From positions 992,001 to 1,056,000 of the forward strand of contig JAUFSD010000015.1 of assembly GCA_033030425.1 (NCBI GenBank): DNA of 64,000 nucleotides, given 5' to 3'. Of this stretch, positions 23,813 to 36,500 are shown in pieces. This stretch comes from Verpa conica. Taxonomy: Eukaryota; Ascomycota; Pezizomycetes; Pezizales; Morchellaceae. Both the position numbers and the translations under genes were made by a program. The notes beneath the pieces were generated by a model. The model was not told the DNA's origin. It made no database searches and worked only from the letters and a program-made list of their open reading frames with translations. The stretch's first letter is position 1; each line of letters starts with the position of its first letter.

Positions 23813-25765
23813 AACGGTATTCTTTTTCTTGGGGGGGGGAGGGGTAGATGATGCTGATCTCTAGAAAAGATCCTTTGATTGGTTTTTAGAGCAGATACAA
23901 GGATATATTATCAGAAATCATTTTGCTACTGTCTATATAGGGTTTTTTATAGTTCAGAGGGACTTGTGCAAATGGAGGAGTTATTGGTTTTTTTTTCTCA
24001 ATGTAAATATATACGAGTCATGGCTCATGACTTGCAAACTATAGGGGTGGGGCGGCGGGATGTCCGATGTACTGGTGCGTCTCAATATAGCGGAAATGGG
24101 ATGGTGGCAATGGTGTTTGATTTTATTGGAATTCGGATTGGGATTGGAGTTTGAAACTGGATTTGATATGGGATCAGCATTGGCTGCTGTATATATTATG
24201 GATGGCATTAGTTATGATTTTCGTTTTGAAAAAATTGAAGATTTTGATACCCCCACACATCGCAGATCCTTGACCAATCGGAAGTACTACTGGACCAGAA
24301 GATAACCCGGACCTTCTATAGGTAGAACCCGTGTTCGGGAGAAAAAAAGAAAAAACTCATACGAATTGATCAGAAGGGTGTACACTCATGGTGATTTGTC
24401 GCGCTACAACACTGCACATGACGTTTCTACTCTATTCTCTCTGCTCGTGCCAGTATGGATGCAAGGCACGACATTTTTCAACTAAAAAAAATCGAACGAC
24501 GCAGGAACCGGACAATCTAATGCATGTGGATATGGGGAGTCTGTTAATTGGGCATGTTTCTTCCTCTTTTTCACGCCGCAGACGGGAGGTCTTTGGCTGA
24601 GATTGGGGAGATGAGCCCCTTTGCCCGAGGTGAGATCTAACTCGTGCCCGCGTGACTGACTTCCTGTAAACAGGTTATATCACATACATGCCGTGTACAG
24701 AAACGGCTATAGGGGGGGGAGTTATGAGGACCTGACTGCTACCGGAAAACCTTTTTTGGTGTTGAAATTAGGAGGTATTTTCCGGGTCAGTGAGCCGGAA
24801 GGTCCCACTGCCTTTTAATCCCCGTGGGGTGATGTCATGGAGGACAGAGCCGCATGGAAACGCAGGGACTACATGTACATGTAGTTATGGTGTTTCGTTT
24901 TTCCGTTACCAAGCATACATGTACTGCTACCACCGCTGCTGACGACCATCATCACGATTATCACACCCTCTGTTTTTTTGAAAATATTTATAAATCCTTT
25001 CCCCCTCCTTACATTAGAGGGACAGGTTGTATGTACTTCCCATGGCCTGATCGTACACGTGTTTTACGCCTCCATCGACATTCCCATCAAGATAAAGTGA
25101 TCAATCACATGACTCATCAGAACTACATGTATGTACATACCGCTTCTAACACTTTGTGTCTCGTCATTATCAATAGTTTGATAGACGCAACTACCGGCAG
25201 GCACAATGTCGTCAGGTCGCATATAAGGAGGTTGATTTTTGTTGAATGTTTTTTCTCTTTGCCTCGTAAGATTGTTCGCCCAGGGGAGACGGAGACGTTG
25301 TCTGCTGTTCACTACATGATTCGAGTATCTGTATCCGTGCCCATATAGCAAATCCGCTAGGTTGCTAGCGGCCGTGTTGAGTGTACAGGTGTCTCGAGTT
25401 CTGCGGGAAGATCACACGAGGAAAGTAGAAACTACATAGGCTGTAGTTGATGTTTGTAGCGATAGGTGGAATAAGTACATGTTACATGTAGAGAAGAGGC
25501 GTAGCACTGGATAAGCACTCTCCTTCACTAAATGGCCGTGTGCATAAGTTTATTCAATTTCGAGATAATTAATATATATGCCTATGCCCAGGTGCATTAT
25601 GTACGTATGAATATTCTGCACTAGTCGCTCGGCTGGGATGTGGCCAGTCTACATGTATGTAGTATCTTACTGGGTAGTAACGTCATTCATCAACACCACA
25701 ACCAAGCTTCAACACCTCCATCCACCCCCACGAGCTGAAATAATCAACACCTTAGGGACGCAAAC
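23813..25765. other. Intergenic, rich in TACATGTA palindromes
   Basis: No gene supported; the open frames are short and featureless. Between 24870 and 25657 the 8-bp palindrome TACATGTA occurs six times (24870, 24876, 24916, 25124, 25483, 25650). This is just upstream of the LENG1-like gene, so the stretch could hold regulatory sites for it. A G run is present near 24712. Confidence 0.55.
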
Positions 25766-26896
25766 ATGCCTTTGCACCTCCTTCACCATAAATCTTACCA
25801 TGTTTACTCTACCACCAACATCGAGCGCGTCCGTCGCGATGAAGCGGCTGCAAGAGCTAAAGAGGAAGCTGAGGAACAGCGCATGCAAGAAGCTGATGCT
25901 GAGCATCGCATGAAGGTTTTGCGAGCTCGAGCAGAAGGGAGAGCTATACCACCTGCCCCCGAAGAAGAGCCTACTACATCGGGGAGGTTTGTTGCACCGA
26001 AGGATAGTGCTCAAATCAGAGAAAATGAAACGGCAGTTGTTAGGCAACCAACTCCACCGCCACCAGTCAAACGCCGGAAGGCTTCGCCCAAATTGACCGG
26101 CTCCGATGGTCACATCAATCTCTTTAGTGACCTTGAGAATCCCCATCCACGGAAAAAAGTCGAGAAGAATGCCGAATATGAAGCGGAGAAGAAGGCAAAA
26201 GAAGACAAGCTGGAGGCACAGTATACAATGGGTCTCGGGAAACCAGCAGATGAGCTGCGGCCATGGTACTCAACGCTAGATATGATTGGAGAGGTCAAAG
26301 GACGGAAAAAGACAGAGTGGGAAATGAAAAAGGATGAGAGGAGAAAGGATTGGGGGGATCCGCTAGTGGCTATAAAGAGGGGTGTGAGAGGCGTCAAGGA
26401 GGTAGAGGAGGAACGTAAGGAATGGAAAAGATCCAGGGAATTGGAAGTGGGCGCACTAGGGTTTAATGGCCTGAACACTGAGAAGAGTAGTGGGGTAAAG
26501 AGAGCAAGGAGTGAGAGTCGGGGCCGGGAGCACAGAAGCAAGCGAGACAAAAGCCCTAGCGGGCGTCACTATCGAAGCAGGCATAGGAGTAGAAGCACAA
26601 GCAAAAGCGGGCGTCACCATCACTCTCACAAACACAGTAGGCGTGAATCAAGCACAGAACCGTCATCTCACCGGCGGCATCGAACATCAGGGTCAAGATC
26701 CCGTCGTCACCGCAGTCCCCATGAGGATGTCATGGAGAAGCTACGTAGAGAACGTGATCAGCGGGAAAGAGATGAGCGGGAAAAGGCAGAAAATATGCTA
26801 AAGAAGGAAAGGGAATACCGTCTCCCCGGCTGGAAGGCGGCCGAGGGCGGCAGGTATTCAAGTCAATTTGGTATCGGAGAGGTTAGGAAGCGGTGA
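25766..26896 (+). CDS. LENG1-like Cir_N domain protein with RS-rich tail
   Basis: Single-exon frame of 376 aa. The first 50 residues are a Cir_N domain: MPLHLLHHKSYHVYSTTNIE, then RVRRDEAAARAKEEAEEQRM, matching the N-terminal block of leukocyte receptor cluster member 1 (LENG1) homologues and supporting this ATG. A charged, helical middle segment contains the family-typical GLGKPADELRPWYS near residue 155 and a Lys/Glu-rich stretch. From about 245 to 330 the protein is an Arg/Ser/His-rich, SR-like region with many RS and RH dipeptides, then a charged helix to the end. Cir_N proteins with RS tails are nuclear and several (for example Cwc25) act in the spliceosome. A pre-mRNA-processing role is therefore inferred, not shown. 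Confidence 0.82.
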   Translation: MPLHLLHHKSYHVYSTTNIERVRRDEAAARAKEEAEEQRMQEADAEHRMKVLRARAEGRAIPPAPEEEPTTSGRFVAPKDSAQIRENETAVVRQPTPPPPVKRRKASPKLTGSDGHINLFSDLENPHPRKKVEKNAEYEAEKKAKEDKLEAQYTMGLGKPADELRPWYSTLDMIGEVKGRKKTEWEMKKDERRKDWGDPLVAIKRGVRGVKEVEEERKEWKRSRELEVGALGFNGLNTEKSSGVKRARSESRGREHRSKRDKSPSGRHYRSRHRSRSTSKSGRHHHSHKHSRRESSTEPSSHRRHRTSGSRSRRHRSPHEDVMEKLRRERDQRERDEREKAENMLKKEREYRLPGWKAAEGGRYSSQFGIGEVRKR

Positions 26897-27473
26897 TGAT
26901 TTTCTTGTATATTTAACGGGGCAACAAAATAAATCTGGGCGTGCGGGTGCTTTTTGGTGTATGTATAGGGTATAGGTAGGGCACAGTGGGAGATCCTCGT
27001 GACTGCACGGTTGTACCTTGCACGGCTAACGGGGGGGGGGAGAATATGAGGTGTTTTCCCGAGGGGGGGGGAGGGTGGATAAGTAAAGTATGTATAGTAT
27101 GTATGTACTTTATGCCACGTACATTGGGATATATATGTTACGTGTGACTGACGCCATTGCCGAGAATATCACCATGACGCCTGGTTGACGATCTATTCCA
27201 CATGGATGTGGATCTTCAGGTTGTTGTAGAGTACCTGTGGTACTTACATACGATAGAGGACGACCCGACCCGGTGGTCAACTCAATGTTGAGTTGTAGAG
27301 TAGATATCAGTATCTAAGGGTCCTTACCCGCATACCGGTAGCTGCAGCAGTTCTCTAATTGTTTCTTGTTTGGGATAAGTACAGACGTGATGTCTGGCTA
27401 AAGTGGACTTTGACCTTGAGGTGCCCCGCCCCTGGGACATGGAAAAAAGGGTGGGGGAGGGTAGTATGGGTAA

Positions 27474-27474
<1 letters not shown>

Positions 27475-27523
<49 letters not shown>
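27475..27523. repeat. (GTATGG)8 hexanucleotide array
   Basis: Eight tandem GTATGG units (equivalently TGGGTA). With GGG in every unit on the plus strand it could form G-quadruplexes. It resembles a telomere-type repeat in spacing but not in sequence. Confidence 0.95.
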
Positions 27524-28790
27524 AGATAACGAACAACACTATCATATATACTGGGGTGTGGACGATGCATAGAATAAATAAGATATGGAGGCGCTCAGGA
27601 AACAATTTCCGGGGAATATCAAGTATATACATATATACAAGTATCTCCATAGATACATGTAGTTCTACTCGAGTTACATCTGCATCCTCTATATAAGGTA
27701 TCCTCTGGGATAACGGCCGATTGTGGGATTAAGAGGGACATCTTCTATCACGGGAACTAAGAAAAAGACACCTGTTATGCTGTTTCTGGGGTAGGAGGGG
27801 TGTTCCTAGATACGAACGTTTCGCTCCCGGTTTCATTACCGAAGTGAGCATCAACGTCAGAGGCTGAACGGGCTTACGGGTGCGGTTAATAGTTTTGGGG
27901 ATGAGGCTCTGATAGAGGAGGCTGGAGCTCTGGTAGGCGGCACATTCATTCGACGGCTCTGAAAGCCCTATGTGTATGTACAGGGTGGTTCATACATAGA
28001 ATAGGTACTCTAAATCACATACATAGGCTATGGATGCGCGTGTAGGAGGGAAAGGGAAAAAAAAATATGAAGAAAAAAACCAACGCTCGTGGACGGTAGG
28101 TACGCCGGTACGGTAAGTAATCTCTCGATCGATGATCGTGATCGCTTTTGCTTGCGAAGGAGAAGCGGGGGTCGTCCGGGTGGAAACAGGTTCGACACTA
28201 TGATGAGACACAAGCTGGGGGGACTCTTTTTAATTCATAGCAACGGCATCTCATAAGGTTCTATCTTTTTTTATTTGCTCTATGCAGAGGAATAGTTATC
28301 TTTGTATTTAGGGCTTTAGCTCTATTCTGGGTGGAGTTATGTAGTTTTTAGGGGGTGGGATGGATGGGTGGATCAGTTTATCCTTGGGTTCAAGCTTTCC
28401 GAGCCAGTCGCGGGAAATAATTCAAGTTGTGGCTTAAATAGCTAAATTTTATTTATCAATTTACTGCACTCAGCAAACCGAAGCGCAACTTCATCCTTCC
28501 CTCCGTCAAGGTCAAGGACAGGTGTCTGTCTGCTGCCTATGACGCTAGCTATCTCAATCGAGAAGTCAGGTGGTTACCCTGCAAGCTGCCAGCCTCCCCC
28601 CAATGGCGTGTTCACACTAGGCACGAAGCAGCATAGAGCGCTGCGGCATGACGTCGGTGCTGCCAATTCTTCTTTTTCTCTGTGTTCGTTTTCCAGGCCC
28701 CGACTGGATCTTGATGGCATCCCTGTTTGTCCCCTTCCTCCCGTTCTCTGGGGCTGCGGGCAGCAAGCAACAAGCAACAAGCAGCAAAGG

Positions 28791-28814
28791 CAGCAGCAGC
28801 AGCAGCAGCAGCAG
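28791..28814. repeat. (CAG)8 microsatellite
   Basis: Eight CAG units preceded by degenerate CAGCAA/CAACAAG units. No coding frame around it is convincing, so the poly-Gln reading is treated as an artefact. Confidence 0.95.
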
Positions 28815-28989
28815 TAGGCAGCATCAGCACTGAACACTTTGCTTCTCTCACCTTTTGATTGCTACTTGTTACCATCAATCGAGATAGAGACACCATCATC
28901 CACTTGCGAAGTGTACCGTATCTATACTATATCCAAACCCGATACCCTCTATCTATCAGAGCTACGCACCAGACTGGCCAGTAGCTGCA

Positions 28990-29108
28990 AGAAGGTATAG
29001 GGAGGGAGAAAGAGAGTAAGAATAATAGTGAGAGATAGAGCAAGAGAGAAAGAGAGAAAGGTAGCAAGAGAGCAAAGAGAGCAAGAAAGCAAAGAGCAAG
29101 AAAGAGCA
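28990..29108 (+). repeat. Purine-rich AG tract
   Basis: About 120 bases almost purely of A and G on the plus strand, with repeated GAGAGAAAGAGA and AGCAAAGAGAGC-like units. Low-complexity sequence upstream of the histidine kinase; it could form triplex DNA, but nothing here shows that it does. Confidence 0.8.
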
Positions 29109-30531
29109 ATAGGCACCTGATAGTGTGGACTCTGGACCTAACTCTCTACCACCTGCCACCCCCTCCACCTCTCTCCCTATTCCGTCAATCTCATCGGAGA
29201 AGGACGTCCCTCCCCCCTCCCCCCTCTACTATCCATTTCATACCTACCAGCGTGCTCCCCAAAGCACATTAGGTATACACCACCCGATATCCCAAGTCCC
29301 GGGCACTTTTCGCCTAGGTATTCTCACAGGGAAGTTCACAACACCCTCGTTTACATTTGACATATTATTTTCTTTTCTTTTTGCCCGCAACTCCATCTCC
29401 GCCTAGCCGTGGGTACGGTTGTCGCCGGTAGACCTGTGTGGGCACTTTTCTGTGTGGTAAAAGACAGAAAGTGATTTCGTTTGGCTGTTCCTTACTTAAT
29501 TTTCCGCCCCCCTACCTTCAACCCTTCCAACAACTTCGAAACTTCCACCTTGTGATAGAGGTCTAGTGGATACTTCTGTGAATTGCCCTTTTTTTTTCTC
29601 TCTCTCGTCGTTCTGGGTTTACGCAACCCTCTCAGTTTTATCAACCCTCCGGTCAAATCCCCTTGCTTGATTGTGCACAACAACCCTCCCAATCTATCAC
29701 CACTCTACATACATACTACATACGTGTAAGTAAGTACTTAGCTACCCATCCATCCATTCCCCCCCCCAAAATTTCTTTTTTGCTCTTCTCCTGTCCTCTT
29801 GTGCCGCTGCCGCTGCTGCTCCTTGCTGCTACCCTTATGGTGGACTGTACCCATCGTCTACTATAATTCTCAACCACAACAAACAGGCAGGAAAGAAAGC
29901 AAAGTCTTGTCTTGCCGTTGTTAATTCTCGCTGCTTGCTAGAATCTTGACTGGTAAAATCTCCCCCTATTGTACACATGAGAGCAAATGCGGCTGCAAAA
30001 CAGAAGAGGGGAAAGAGTACGAATAAGAGCACAGAAGAAGAAAAGAAAGAAAAAAAAAGGGGAAGGGGCTCGGGGGAAAGACAATATCAGAAGAACGTTT
30101 ATATTGATTGATTGCTCTATTGCTGCTCAGATTTCTCGCACAGGGCAGAAGGTACCTTTTGCATTTTTTCTCAACTCGCCACCCCGTCATCGTCGTCATC
30201 ACCATCATCTTTCCCGCTGCGCGCTACATTCTTGCGAGAATTCTTTGTCGCTCTTATTCTTCCATCTGTTATCGCTGGGATTCTTACGGCACAAAGTTTG
30301 GTACCGCTCACATAACAATACTACCGTTTCCGCACTCTATCCGTTGTTGTAACCCTGCGCCATCTGCAAGAGAAAGCCTCTATCTTTTTCTTTCCTAAAA
30401 TAAGTTTTTATTTATTAGTTTAATGTCGCTGTCAATTTGCCGGTAGTTACCGACGTCATATCTGCCCAGAGCTGCAAATCAACATCAGCCGCCCGCGGCC
30501 GACGGCCGAGACATCGGAGAGCAGGCACGCC

Positions 30532-33500
30532 ATGCGATCGCCGCCTGCATCGCCACCCGCGTATTCAACAACTGTTTTTCCACGAAATATTCAATCATCT
30601 ACAACAAATGCACACAGTTCAATGCCATCGTCTTCGTCGTCGAATAACGCTGGTGCAGGAACTGCTGGAGGAGGAAGAGGTGGAGGAGGAGGGGGAGGAG
30701 GGATAATTGGAAGTGGAGGAGGAGGGGACACTGAGGGATATGGATATGGCAGCGTGAACAGTCAGGGTGTACAGTCGTCCATCGAGAGCTTGAAAGAGGT
30801 ATTCCTCCTGCTGTCGAACCCTCCTCCGGCAACCCTCCTGTTACTGTTATTCTCTGTGCTCATAGCCGGGTTGCTGGTTTTTCGGATATTTGGGATGTTA
30901 ATTTCTCGGAAGGCTGTGATGAGGTCTCAGGCCCGATCTCGAAAGAAGAGTCGGTTGGATCAAACCATTACAGCATCATCACCAGGTTCTCCTCCCACTC
31001 CCAAGGAAAATCGAGGTGGAGATATTGTCCGATCACCCGCTTCGAACATGAAGGCCGCTACTTCGAAATCTAGGCAACCTGAACAGAGTAACTCTACAAC
31101 TTCCTATCCATTTCCACAGATGCCAAGGAGCCTTACAGGCAGCAGCATAGCCAATGCTTTCAACACAACCATGTCACCTGGAATGGGTCCTCATGATAGG
31201 ATTCTGCCCTCTGGTACTACTACACCAGCTTCATTTGCATTTCAGCCACAAGGTACCCAACCAATAACCCCCTTTGAAAATCCCGATTTCCCAACCCCAA
31301 ATATGTACGATCTTGCTCTCCTTCTGCACTCAGAGGCAGGTATCGATGCTTTTTGGAGCAATGTTGTCAAAATTGCCACCACTTGTTACAAAGCAGAGAG
31401 AATTACTCTTGCAGTGCCATCAGATTCCACGGATCTCGAAAATACTCCTTGGGGACAGAAGGCAACTTTTAATGTAGCGGAAGATGATTGCTTGTCTTTG
31501 ACATATCTGGGGGATGAACGAGGTTATGTGGGAGATCGGGAGGAAGCTTCTTTAGGGGAAGAGAGTGATGGAGATCATGGTGTTCCTATCCCGAAGGAAA
31601 CAAAAATTTCGATAGATATGAATGGGAGAATTGAGCAAGGATGCTTTTTGGGGAACCTAGGAGATCCGGATGAGGACACTACTGTACCTCTTCAAATTGA
31701 GAGGAATTCCGATGAACCGTTTGCTCCAGTCACTATTGGGCCTTCAGACCCCCACAGCGATGATGCAAGTAATTCTGACTGGCTCTCCGAGACAAGCGGA
31801 ATTTCTCCTTTAGAACCTCCCCAGCCACCACCTTTGCCTCCTGAGCTTGGGCGTCAGAAGCAGAACATGGCTTATGCTCAAGGAATAGAGGAGGATGAAC
31901 AGCGTGGGAGAGTTTTTCCGACTTTACAGCCGCTGAATTATGAAGCGGATGCATTGTTGGATGGGGCTGGGGTCAGTAGGGTTCTGCAGAGAGGGAAAGT
32001 AGTTGTGCTAGGGCGGGAATATAGGGATATTAAAACACATCTTGAAGAAAGAGACAGACGGCGCCGAGAGGCAGAACTAGTAGCCGCTAATACACCCAAG
32101 TCCTCCCCTCCTCGAGCATTTTCTAATGAACAGCGTCCGAAACCAAAAAACCCATCGATCCCAGAACAGGCAACGATTCAAGGGGTAGGGAAGTTGGATC
32201 TTAGCACTATCAATATGCCCATACAGTTACCTTCACAGCCTCCGACACCATTGTATCTTGTAGGGAAGGGAATACGACGGAAGAAGAAGAGTGCGCAGAA
32301 GGACGGGTATCGTACCCAAAACCCTGTGCTACAATTTCATTCCGCACAGCAGCATCTGCACAATGTTCAAACTCACTCACAAACACTCGACAGGGCTTCT
32401 TCGTATGAAGAGTATGAACAAGCCCTGACGTCGCCGTGGAGTCAATCCCCGGCTCCTTCGCCAGCACCGAAGCAGGACCCGTCTGAAAATCCGTTCTTTG
32501 CCCCGCCAAAGGTGGACGAAGAAACCTTCAATCCACAGGCCAATAGCCCAATTTACTCAGCCCAAGAACCCGTCAACGCCATCGGTTTTGAAAGTGCATG
32601 GACAGTTATTCATATTCCGCTCATACATCCAAGCTTCTCAAAGTCCTTGAATCCTTCTGCTTCCGCGGCTGCTGGTGGAGGATCTACGGCTCCCACACCT
32701 CACAGGGCAGAGTCTCCTTTTAGGGGTAGTCTTAACATGCCAGATAGCGATATACTTTCCCGTCACAATATGGCAGGACATAAGAAATCCCCTATAGCGA
32801 TATTATCTATGCTGAGCCCTGTTATCCCTTACCCTAGAAACCTTATCCATTCATTGTCCCACTTCGCGCCCTTAGCAGCTACAGCTTTCTCACTAGCGCA
32901 AAATCACTCGAATGTCGTGAATCAGTTAAGTCATTTACAATATAGGCGGCCTTTGAGAAGGCAGACGACAGATATTGAATCTGTTTTACGTTCCTCGTTG
33001 AGATATGGGCTGAAATCACCAGATATTCTCGAGGGTGCTAGTGTTACGAGTCCCAGCGAACTCAGTACTATGTCCAAAGACAGCGCTTCGAGGGTCGTTA
33101 GTCCGGGATGGGATATCGGGGGATTAGGTGCACCAAGAAATGAGAGTGACCAGGAGAGCCAGGCTAGTGCGCCAGTCAGCCCTGGGACTGATAATCTGGA
33201 AGGGTACTTCCAGCCCCCCCGAGACAAGAGAAAGATTTTTAGTAGGCAAAACAGTGGTAATGTTCCGACCTATGCTAGTATACGAGCGGCAGCAGCAATG
33301 GCAGCGACGAAAAATGAAGGTGCGATGGTAAGCTTGGAAATGCAGTTGCAGACAGAGGAGGATGAGGGAGCAAGCTCGGGTGGAACGGTTAAGTTTAGGA
33401 GGGGTGAGCAAGGAGCTATGACGCATAAGCGGGATATTCCTAGAAGCTCTCCTTTGCCGGATCATGTGATGAAAGAGCTGGTAGATTCGGAGAAGACACC

Positions 33501-36500
33501 TACCTTAGAGGAGCTCGGGAACCAGAGCAGTGGTACAATGGACTCGCCTTCAGTATCACCAGGATCGGAGTCGGCACCGCAACGACGTCGCTTCCCGAGG
33601 AAAAGGAAACCGGCACTCAAGATAGTGGGACACAATTACCCCCACACACTTCTGCATTCGTATGGAGCAGACTATTCAGCAACATTCCAGTCTTTGGCTG
33701 CAACAACTTCTTTGCCTGGAACCCCATCAGGGAGGCGACCTGGCTCATCCCGAGTATCTCTATCCGGCCCATCTCAAAATCATCAAATGCCTCCACCATC
33801 TAACAAACTGCTTCGGACCATTATTGATTCTATACCTGTTCATGTATTTACAGCAGCTCCTACTACTGGAGAAACCACATGGGTAAATGCCAGGCTGCTT
33901 GCGTACAGGGGTTCTACAGTTGAGGAGTTTATAAAAGGACCATGGAACGCTTTCCACCCAGATGACCGGGAGGACTACATCAAACGCTGGGGAATTACTG
34001 TGCGAAAAGGCGAGCCATTTTCGCATCAAGTCCGTGTCCGGCGGTTTGATGGTGTTTACCGATGGTTCATGATTCGTGCGGTTCCTTTGCGGGATTCTCG
34101 GGGTATTATTGTTCACTGGTTCGGGACAAATATGGACATCCATGATCAACGTATCGCAGAAGTAGATGCTGCACGACAAGCGGAAATGGCCGAGTCGGAA
34201 AGTAAGTATAGGTCTCTTGCAAACTCGAGCCCTCAAATTGTGTTCGCTGCCACAGCCATCGACGGTATATCATATGCAAATACCCAATGGTTAGGATATT
34301 CTGGCCAAACACTCCAACAAGCATTAAGATTGGGCTTCATGGAGCATGTCCATCCCGCTGATAGATACAAATGTGCTTTACCGGGCCTCGGTGGGTCTCC
34401 TTCGCTAAGTCCTCGATCACGCAGTCCTAGTTCAACTAGTCCTGGTTTTGAGACTTCCGGATTTTCGCTTAATTCATATGAGACTTCTGTTTTTGAAGGG
34501 GGCTTCAAGGGCCCAACAGGGGTAGATATCGAAGAAGAAAAGCCTACTTTCTCAACTGAGCTGAGACTGAGAGATAAGCATGGGAATTATCGGTGGCATT
34601 TAGTGAGATGTGTTAGTGTTGAGACGAATTTTGGAACCGGAGAAGGACAGTGGTTCGGTACCTGTACCGATATCAACGATCACAAATTACTGGAACAGAA
34701 GCTAAAAGAGGCGAATGAGGCCGCGCAGAAGACTATGGAGAGTAAAACGAGGTTTTTGGCCAATATGAGTCATGAAATTCGTGGGTATTTTCTGCTTCGA
34801 ATAAATTAGACATTGCTGATGTATTTGGGCGTAGGAACACCGCTTATCGGGATTTCTGGAATGGTCAACTTTTTGCTCGATACAACCTTAAACGGAGAAC
34901 AGTTAGATTACTGTCACACAATATCTCAGAGTTCTGATGGATTGCTCAGCGTTATCAATGATATCCTTGATCTCTCAAAGGTCGAAGCAGGCATGATGCG
35001 ACTTAATCCAGAGTGGTTTAGGATTCATTCTTTGATCGAAGATGCCAATGAACTCTTGAGTACTATGGCAATAGCGAAGGACCTAGAGTTGAACTTCATT
35101 GTTGAAGAGGATGTGCCACCTGTTGTGTGTGGAGATCGTGTGCGGTTGAGACAAGTCCTCTTGAACGTCATTGGCGTAAGTTGGCACCACCGTATTGGCA
35201 GGGAAATCTTTCCCCTTGACAGTGATGATTGGCTAAAAAATTTTCTGAGGAACTTTTAGAATGCGATTAAGTTTACGTCGAAAGGAGAAGTATTCTCTAG
35301 GTGTTCTGTTATCAAAGATGATAAACTCGGAGAAGATGATGTTATGCTACAGTTCGAGTGTCATGATACTGGGCCAGGGTTTGATAAGAAAGATGAAGAG
35401 TTGATGTTCAAGCCTTTCAGCCAAATTGACGGGTCTAGTACTAGGGCGCATGGCGGTAGTGGTCTGGGGTTGGTGATTTCTAGACAGCTGGTAGAACTTC
35501 ACGGAGGGCGGATGACCGCTAGTAGTGAGAAAGGAAAGGGGTCGTAAGTTTTGAATAATTACTTGAGTACAAACACGTTACTAATTTTAAGCAGGACTTT
35601 CATCTGTAGTGCCAAGTTCAAGTTACCTAGAGAGAAACCGCAAGATGAAGGACCGTCTTCTTCAGCTGCTACCCCAGATGGTATTCCGAGTATTCCGCAA
35701 GGTATCCCACCAGGCATTACACCTAGCATTTCTGCTCAGGGTAGACGTCAGGGTATCCTTGAGTCAGATACAATCACAGAGAGGATCACAGAGTTTCCGT
35801 CAGATACACCACCTGGTCTTACATTTAGTGATGGGCCGTCATCTGCTCCTGCATCTTCGGCAAGTTCGGATCCCTCGATAAGTTCGTTCCGCTCTGCGTC
35901 AACTGGATCCTCTATATCAGTATTGGCTCACCTTCCGATTTCCTCTCCCGCAGATCCTGCTTCGATGCGACTTGCCCTCCCCACAGAGGCCCAACAAAAG
36001 TATAAGGCGTACTCTCCTGCCTCGGAAGAAACGGAAGTGCCGCTGAAGACGAAGCCCTCAGTGGACTCAGAACTCGGTCGTGCAGTTATCCCCCCAATGT
36101 TCTCAATCTTGATTGTGTCAGAGCAGCATTATTCTCGTATCGCTATCGCGCATCACATCAAGATCACATTACCGAAAAACATTCCTAACCAGATCACTAC
36201 AGCCTCGAAGTTTACTGAATGCAAAGAGCTGATTGGTGGCGATGACCCAGTTGTTTTTACCCATATTGTTGTTAATCTCCCGGAAAATCCAGAGATCATT
36301 GCGCTCATCAGCCAGATTTTGCACAGCTCCATTCATTCGCAGACAACCATGCTCATCCTGACCAATCCCACACAGCGGGCAGCGGTAATGCAGGGTGCGA
36401 CGCATGATTGCGGGCAGATGGGGTCTAGATTACAGTTTATATACAAGCCAATAAAACCCTCCCGTTTTGGTGTTATCTTTGATCCGGCGAATGAAAGAGA

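Larger units (their letters stand above)
26897..30531. other. Intergenic and long 5' region of the histidine kinase
   Basis: No gene seen. Holds G runs near 27030-27070, a (GTATGG)8 array, a (CAG)8 array, a purine-rich tract and pyrimidine-rich patches close to 30531. The long pyrimidine/purine stretches immediately upstream of the kinase are typical of a fungal promoter with a long 5' UTR. Confidence 0.5.
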
